Positions 5,617-9,970 of a stretch of DNA of 9,970 nucleotides are shown piece after piece. The stretch's first letter is position 1, and every line of letters begins with the position of its first letter. Made by a program: the position numbers and the translations under genes. The DNA is taken from positions 1-9,970 of the forward strand of contig JALWNR010000733.1 of assembly GCA_027083715.1 (NCBI GenBank), read 5' to 3'. Under the pieces are notes generated by a model. That model did no database searches. It saw only the letters and a program-made list of their open reading frames with translations, and was not told the DNA's origin. The stretch comes from Bacteroidales bacterium. Its GTDB lineage: Bacteria; Bacteroidota; Bacteroidia; Bacteroidales; NBLH01.

Positions 5617-7656
5617 TTACTTAGCAATAAAGCGTGTACTTAAAGATTGTTGTTTGTCTGATACATTCAATATATACATTCCTTTTGATAAAGAAGATAA
5701 ATCCGAAATTTGAATAAGTCCGGTGTTCTCAACTGTTTTGTTATAGATTAAACTACCCTGCAGATTGAATATTTTGATTTCTAGTGTGGACTTAAAACCT
5801 TCGGTTTTAATTTTAAGCATTCCGTTTGTTACAGGATTTGGAAATACAACTACATTTTTTTCCTGAATTTCATTTATTGGTGTTATTTTAGCCTTTTGAC
5901 TATTTTCTGAATTATTTGAATTTGTAACTGTCGAGCTTTTTAATCCTGCATTTCCAACAATTCCACTTACTTTAACTTCATCAATATATACAAAGTCATA
6001 ATTTCCGGATGCATCGCATTGAAAACGGATTTTCATATTACTAACAAAGTTTACATCTGTACGGTCTATAAGCACACTTTCGTGATAAAATTTGTTATTT
6101 ACAAAATCCTGACCACTGACATATATTCCAAGGTCATTCCAGGTATCTCCATCCCAATACATTAACCAAAAATCTTCACCGTTTTCCATACTTTTGGCTT
6201 TATACCAAAATTCAATTTTCAGTTGATCGTACATTGTTACATCAATACCGTTTTTATGTTCAAAAGAAGAAGCATCACCTGAATCATCGCGTATTTGTAT
6301 TGCCTTATTTCCCTGATGAGCATAAGCCCCCGAGTATAAAGCACAGTCCCCTCCGCCATCGGCAAAATTTCCCCAACCGTTTTCAAAATCATCATAAGTT
6401 AAAACTGTTTCGGTATAAGAATTTTGAGAAAAAATATCGGTATCAATATAGACTGTTGCCATTAATTCTTCATCGGTGTCATAATCGCCCCATGCAAATA
6501 AAGCGATGTATTTGCCATTCCAACTGTCTTTTCCCGTATCATCTGTAACAAAAGTACTCCAAGTACCTGTTTTTCTCCATTGCAACCAACTTAATTCGGG
6601 ATCGTTTTGTCCGATAATTTTTTGGTCAAATCGGATACTGTTATTGCTGATTTGTACAACATTTATATCATTTACTCCGGTTGGATACAGATAAATATAA
6701 GTTTGTGTTGCCGGATCCCATTTTATTGCCGGACGAGCCTCTTGTAGTACGGCACCGGGAATTTCTTTTTCCAAAAGTTTATTTCCGTTTTTATCAACAA
6801 GACACAGTTTGCTCTTATTTTGATCTAATGTTTTAGCAATGATTACAAATTTTGAAATATTTTCAAGCCAATTAACTTGTTGATTTACAAATTGTATATT
6901 GCTTAAATAGTCATGATAAGGAAGAACACTAATATTTGAACCATTATCTTTAACAATGCATCCGGCAACTATATCCGTATCATGTATCCATGCTATAAGT
7001 GCCGTGGAACCATCATTGGTAGAAGCAATAGTTGGCCACCAATGATACTCATCAATCGGTGTGATGCCGTAAAAACCGGTTTCTACACCTGTTTGATCAT
7101 TATAAGAGTTTGCAAAAATTGCAGTACCACCTGGTACATCATCATCACAATAGACAGCAAAAAAATTGTTTTTTAGATGAGTAACTACCGGCGAATGTTG
7201 GGCATTTGCACCACCGGCAAGTAAAAAATTGTTTTTTATTATACTTCCGTCCGGTTTATGTATTTGTGCATGTACATTAACAGCCTCATCGGGTATATTT
7301 GAATCACTTCCATCTTCCCAAATGCTGAAAATAAAATTATTATTGTGATTAATAGCCGTGCTTATAGGCTCTTGCGCTTCCCAAACGGAAATATATTTTT
7401 TATCGGGAGTAACCGTATAAATTGCGCCATTAACATCAAAAGCCACAATTTTATTGTATATATCATGTGTCCAAGGTGTTCCTGCCGAGCTTGCCCATGT
7501 AACATAATAATTTGTTTCACCATAATCGTTTATAAATTCTTCAATTGTGGCACCATGTTCATACTGCCAAATATCCCAAAGTGGATCGAGGTTTTGTGAA
7601 AAAGAGTTTATACTATTAATAATAATTAGTATGCTGATAAGATATATTTTTTTCAT
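5617..7656 (-). CDS. T9SS-secreted modular protein: unknown propeller-like domain, jelly-roll, sorting domain
   Basis: Protein of 679 residues with a signal peptide (MKKIYLISIL, ending near SFSQ at 18-21). Residues 22-405 form an unrecognised domain shared with the downstream lipoprotein: YEHG (32-35), WASS (54-57), WTHDIY (62-67), EAQEP (93-97), EDGSD (114-118), DDDVPG (171-176), WWP (206-208), IPGAVLQEARP (299-309). Many short strands suggest a beta-propeller. Residues 415-565 are a jelly-roll type module opening with DDFENGWGNF and closing with YIDEVKVSG; such modules are common in secreted Bacteroidota proteins and may bind glycan. After a Ser/Asn-rich linker (566-600), residues 601-679 are a type A T9SS sorting domain (VVFPNPVTNG, then LEIKIFNLQG, then GMYILNV), so the protein should cross the outer membrane and be attached to the surface or released. 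It may start its own transcription unit after the 176-bp gap. Enzyme, binding protein and adhesin all remain possible. Confidence 0.87.
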   Translation of the reverse strand: MKKIYLISILIIINSINSFSQNLDPLWDIWQYEHGATIEEFINDYGETNYYVTWASSAGTPWTHDIYNKIVAFDVNGAIYTVTPDKKYISVWEAQEPISTAINHNNNFIFSIWEDGSDSNIPDEAVNVHAQIHKPDGSIIKNNFLLAGGANAQHSPVVTHLKNNFFAVYCDDDVPGGTAIFANSYNDQTGVETGFYGITPIDEYHWWPTIASTNDGSTALIAWIHDTDIVAGCIVKDNGSNISVLPYHDYLSNIQFVNQQVNWLENISKFVIIAKTLDQNKSKLCLVDKNGNKLLEKEIPGAVLQEARPAIKWDPATQTYIYLYPTGVNDINVVQISNNSIRFDQKIIGQNDPELSWLQWRKTGTWSTFVTDDTGKDSWNGKYIALFAWGDYDTDEELMATVYIDTDIFSQNSYTETVLTYDDFENGWGNFADGGGDCALYSGAYAHQGNKAIQIRDDSGDASSFEHKNGIDVTMYDQLKIEFWYKAKSMENGEDFWLMYWDGDTWNDLGIYVSGQDFVNNKFYHESVLIDRTDVNFVSNMKIRFQCDASGNYDFVYIDEVKVSGIVGNAGLKSSTVTNSNNSENSQKAKITPINEIQEKNVVVFPNPVTNGMLKIKTEGFKSTLEIKIFNLQGSLIYNKTVENTGLIQISDLSSLSKGMYILNVSDKQQSLSTRFIAK

Positions 7657-7832
7657 TTTAGTTTCTTTTAGTATGTTTTAGTTAAGGGAAAAGTATAGAA
7701 CAGCTCACAATACAACATAACTTGCCCATATTTAACAAACAACGAACAAAAACTTTTCAGTTGTAATTTACTGAGGAGTTCAAAATATTTTAAAATTCAG
7801 TTCTGAACTTGAATATTCAGCACGATAAAATT
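7657..7832 (-). promoter_or_regulatory. 176-bp gap, possible promoter for the paralogous pair
   Basis: No gene is seen between the GH20 gene and the T9SS protein gene. On the minus strand a TTTG (7739-7736) lies 16 bases before TATGTTG (7719-7713), a loose match to the Bacteroidota -33/-7 promoter pattern with a shorter spacer than usual. The -7 box would be about 57 bases before the start codon. No convincing terminator follows the GH20 stop; only short AT-rich palindromes are present. The gap is long compared with the nine bases separating the next two genes, which is the main reason to suspect a promoter. Confidence 0.22.
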
Positions 7833-9488
7833 TTATTTAAAATAAGAGGATTCAGTATATTTAATCCCATTATCCTTTAAATATTTAAGATGAGCAGGCA
7901 TCCTTTTAATAAAAGAATCCCAAACTTTATTTTTTGACCAAGCAACTTCTGCATAAGCCTGAAAACGCGGAAAAATATAGCGTTCAAAAACAGCTTCCGA
8001 AGGAATTTCTTCTGTCCAAACACATGCCTGATAGCCAATTTTTTGCGCAATAACCTGAGCAGATAATTCAGATTGTTCGCTAAACTCATAAAGAGATTTT
8101 AAATTCTCATCATTGGGTTCGGAGCTTAAATAAAACCATGACCAAGGAGTTAAAACAATTGGATTTCCATTCTGAGCAGCATAATCAGCTGATTCAGGTT
8201 TATAATCACGCCAATACATTATGGTAATATTCGGATCTACCGAGTTTACAATATCATCATCATTGCTTACGAAAATATCGTCCCATGCAATCATTTTTTT
8301 TCCTTTAGATGAGATATACTCAAACATTTTATCGACAAAATAAGACTGTATCTGATTTACATGATTCATGTTATTTTCTTCCATAAATTGTTGACAATCG
8401 GCACTCTCCAACCAGAAACTTTTCTCTACTTCATCTGCTCCCAAATGAACATAATCATAAGGAAAAAGGTTCATAACTTCGTCCCACACATCGTAGGCAA
8501 ATTGCATTACTTCATTACGACATACGCACAAAGGTTCTGAAAATTCGCTTCCCCAATTGGTATTACCCGAACATGAAAGAGACAATTCCGGATACGAACG
8601 AATAGCTGCCGACATGTGTCCCGGCATATCTACTTCAGGTATTACATCGATAAAATTTTCCGTTGCATAAGAAACAATATCTTTCAAATCCTGCTTCGTA
8701 TAAAATCCTCCATAAGTAGAACCATTTACAAACATAGGGTTAAATTCGTAGTCGGCATCGTATTTTGCCTTTTCCATACACACCGAATCTTGATCATTAA
8801 ACGTTCTGTATGCTCCTACGCTAGTAAGTTTAGGGTATTTATCTATTTGAATGCGCCATCCTTGATCATCCGTTAAATGCAGTTGCAGCTTATTTAATTT
8901 ATACAGAGCCATTTGATCGATTAGTTTAAAAATAAACTCTTTTGGAAAAAAATGTCTCGATAAATCAATATGAAAACCTCTATACATATTTTGCGGTTTA
9001 TCAGTAATTGAAAGAGCAGGAATAATAATTACCCTTTCATTCGTATCCATATCAGCTGTCCATAAAATTTGCCTAAAAGTTTGTGCCGCATAAAAAGCAC
9101 TTTGAGGACTTTTTGCCATTATGATTATTTTACCGCTGTCGATGTCAATCTTGTATTCATTTTCAGATAATTCTTCACTGTAACGCAATAAGATATCACT
9201 CTCGTCTTGATTATCGCTAAACTTATTAAAATTAATAATTCCAATATCGTTTATTGCTTTTATTATAACCTCTTTAGCCTTTAAAAATCTTTTATCTGCA
9301 TATAAAACCGTGTTCTCCGAAATGCTTACCTGATTATCTGACAAAATAATCTTTTCAGCTGCAGGGATTATTTTCTGTGGCTTTATAATCGTTGTTTGCT
9401 CTTCCGGTTTCTTTTCATTACAAGCCGAAATATTTATGATGAGTAACAACAGTATAAAAACGTTTATTAATAAGTTTGAATTCTTCAT
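7833..9488 (-). CDS. GH20 beta-N-acetylhexosaminidase, lipoprotein
   Basis: Exo-acting beta-N-acetylhexosaminidase (EC 3.2.1.52 type) removing terminal GlcNAc or GalNAc by substrate-assisted catalysis. The protein has 551 residues. The signal peptide ends in the lipobox ISAC with Cys23 lipidated, so it is probably anchored in the outer membrane or facing the periplasm. Residues about 40-155 fit the GH20b alpha/beta domain, and 165-520 the TIM barrel. Family motifs are all present: GFHIDLSRHF (171-180), LHLTDDQGWR (203-212), VIPEVDMPGH (282-291), and HLGADEVEKSFW (348-359) with the catalytic pair Asp352-Glu353. A WTEE motif (491-494) lies near the barrel's end. Length is normal for a two-domain GH20 with no extra binding module. 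It follows the SusD gene by 65 bp across a strong hairpin, the usual place for the first enzyme gene of a polysaccharide utilisation locus. The family call is firm; preference for GlcNAc over GalNAc cannot be told. Confidence 0.96.
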   Translation of the reverse strand: MKNSNLLINVFILLLLIINISACNEKKPEEQTTIIKPQKIIPAAEKIILSDNQVSISENTVLYADKRFLKAKEVIIKAINDIGIINFNKFSDNQDESDILLRYSEELSENEYKIDIDSGKIIIMAKSPQSAFYAAQTFRQILWTADMDTNERVIIIPALSITDKPQNMYRGFHIDLSRHFFPKEFIFKLIDQMALYKLNKLQLHLTDDQGWRIQIDKYPKLTSVGAYRTFNDQDSVCMEKAKYDADYEFNPMFVNGSTYGGFYTKQDLKDIVSYATENFIDVIPEVDMPGHMSAAIRSYPELSLSCSGNTNWGSEFSEPLCVCRNEVMQFAYDVWDEVMNLFPYDYVHLGADEVEKSFWLESADCQQFMEENNMNHVNQIQSYFVDKMFEYISSKGKKMIAWDDIFVSNDDDIVNSVDPNITIMYWRDYKPESADYAAQNGNPIVLTPWSWFYLSSEPNDENLKSLYEFSEQSELSAQVIAQKIGYQACVWTEEIPSEAVFERYIFPRFQAYAEVAWSKNKVWDSFIKRMPAHLKYLKDNGIKYTESSYFK

Positions 9489-9505
9489 TATCTTAAACTT
9501 TTAAA

Positions 9506-9542
9506 TCGGTTTGCGATTTATTATTTGCAAATCGCAAACCGA
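9506..9542 (-). terminator. perfect 14-bp stem-loop between susD-like and GH20 genes
   Basis: TCGGTTTGCGATTT (9506-9519) and AAATCGCAAACCGA (9529-9542) are exact reverse complements around a 9-base loop. The stem starts 11 bases after the SusD-like stop codon and ends 17 bases before the GH20 start. Downstream on the minus strand is TTTAAAAGTTTAAG, only a weak T tract. Position and structure suit a partial terminator or an mRNA-stabilising element that keeps susCD expression above that of the enzyme genes. Confidence 0.65.
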
Positions 9543-9553
9543 ATAATTAGCAA

Positions 9554-9970
9554 TTAATAGCCCGGGTTTTGTGTCAGATTCGGGTTTCTGTCTAATTCGT
9601 CAATAGGAATAGGAAGAATTAGTGTATTTTGATTTGCGTTATACTCAACATATTCACCCGTAATAAGGTTCATTTCTTTTAAAGCGTTCATGGTGCTCAC
9701 AGCTTTCCCGTATCTTACCAAATCATCCCAGCGTTGTGCTTCATAAGCTAACTCGAGCCTTCTTTCGTTAAGAATAATGTCTAACATTTCTTCTGAATTA
9801 CCTGCAGGAACAGGGTCTAATCCTACTCTTGCTCTAACAGTATTTACAAGGCTGCGTCCAAAATCGCCCTGATTTAAATTAGCTAAGGCTTCGGCTTTGA
9901 GCAATAAAATATCTGCTAAGCGGATTAAATATATATGGTCGCCACTACTCCAATCATCAGCATGTTTGAA
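9554..9970 (-). CDS. SusD-like outer-membrane glycan-binding lipoprotein (C-terminal part)
   Basis: Only the last 138 residues are in the window; the frame runs off the right edge without a start, and translation continues upstream of a TTG at 9904 as DHIYLIRLADILLLKAEAL. SusD proteins are surface lipoproteins that bind glycan and cap a SusC TonB-dependent transporter. The visible part has the family's C-terminal hallmarks: the RLADILLLKAEAL helix, an RARVGLDP turn, the ERRLELAYEAQRWDDL segment, and an ending LPIPIDELDRNPNLTQNPGY. A susC partner is expected just beyond the right edge, as susC normally precedes susD. The gene heads the minus-strand cluster and marks it as a polysaccharide utilisation locus. 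Confidence 0.95.
   Translation of the reverse strand, partial: FKHADDWSSGDHIYLIRLADILLLKAEALANLNQGDFGRSLVNTVRARVGLDPVPAGNSEEMLDIILNERRLELAYEAQRWDDLVRYGKAVSTMNALKEMNLITGEYVEYNANQNTLILPIPIDELDRNPNLTQNPGY

Noticed and set aside
6234..6548. Plus-strand open frame of 104 codons inside the T9SS protein gene
   Set aside because: Antisense shadow of the jelly-roll and preceding region; composition is skewed to His, Arg and Tyr and there is no start-site or family signal.
7777..7835. AGTTCA/TGAACT and ATAAAATTTTAT palindromes after the GH20 gene
   Set aside because: Short AT-rich pairings expected by chance, with no GC-rich stem and no ordered T tract.
7877..8089. 70-codon frame overlapping the end of the GH20 gene on the same strand
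   Set aside because: It is an out-of-frame reading of the GH20 C-terminus, where the true frame carries conserved motifs; no frameshift is needed.
1..9970. tRNA, rRNA, CRISPR array, transposase or integrase genes
   Set aside because: Looked for on both strands; no cloverleaf-like conserved sequence, regularly spaced repeats or mobile-element protein motifs were seen.

Overview
The window reads as part of a carbohydrate-degradation locus of an environmental Bacteroidota bacterium. The evidence is the C-terminal end of a SusD-family protein, two outer-membrane-type lipoprotein signal peptides, a type IX secretion (T9SS) C-terminal sorting domain, AT-rich DNA, and A/T-rich gene starts without clear Shine-Dalgarno sequences. 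SusD plus T9SS suggests a free-living or sediment-type member of the phylum. That placement is inference; no rRNA or marker gene is present to fix the taxon.

Layout, read along the minus strand from the right edge: (1) the last 138 residues of a SusD-like glycan-binding protein, whose start lies outside the window; (2) a 65-bp gap holding a perfect 14-bp stem-loop; (3) a GH20 beta-N-acetylhexosaminidase lipoprotein; (4) a 176-bp gap; (5) a 679-residue T9SS-secreted protein of unknown function; (6) nine bases later, a 407-residue lipoprotein that is a clear paralogue of the N-terminal part of the previous gene; (7) a 179-bp gap with a terminator-like hairpin and a duplicated 13-mer/hairpin module; (8) a GH2 enzyme closest, by motif memory, to CsxA-type exo-beta-D-glucosaminidases. 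From the left edge on the plus strand there is one gene, a CE2-like two-domain SGNH esterase, which converges on the GH2 gene. The 234 bp between them is packed with three inverted repeats.

Taken together, SusD would capture the glycan at the surface. GH20 would remove terminal N-acetylhexosamine, the GH2 enzyme would remove terminal non-acetylated glucosamine, and the SGNH protein could remove ester-linked (or less probably N-linked) acetyl groups. This combination points to a glucosamine-containing glycan with mixed acetylation, such as partly deacetylated chitin. The substrate is an inference from enzyme families, not something the sequence states.

The least explained part is the tandem pair at 4384-7656. 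These are two colinear copies of an unrecognised, Trp/Gly/His-rich, probably beta-propeller-like fold. One is lipid-anchored; the other is fused to a jelly-roll module and a T9SS tail. No tRNA, rRNA, CRISPR array or transposase gene was seen.
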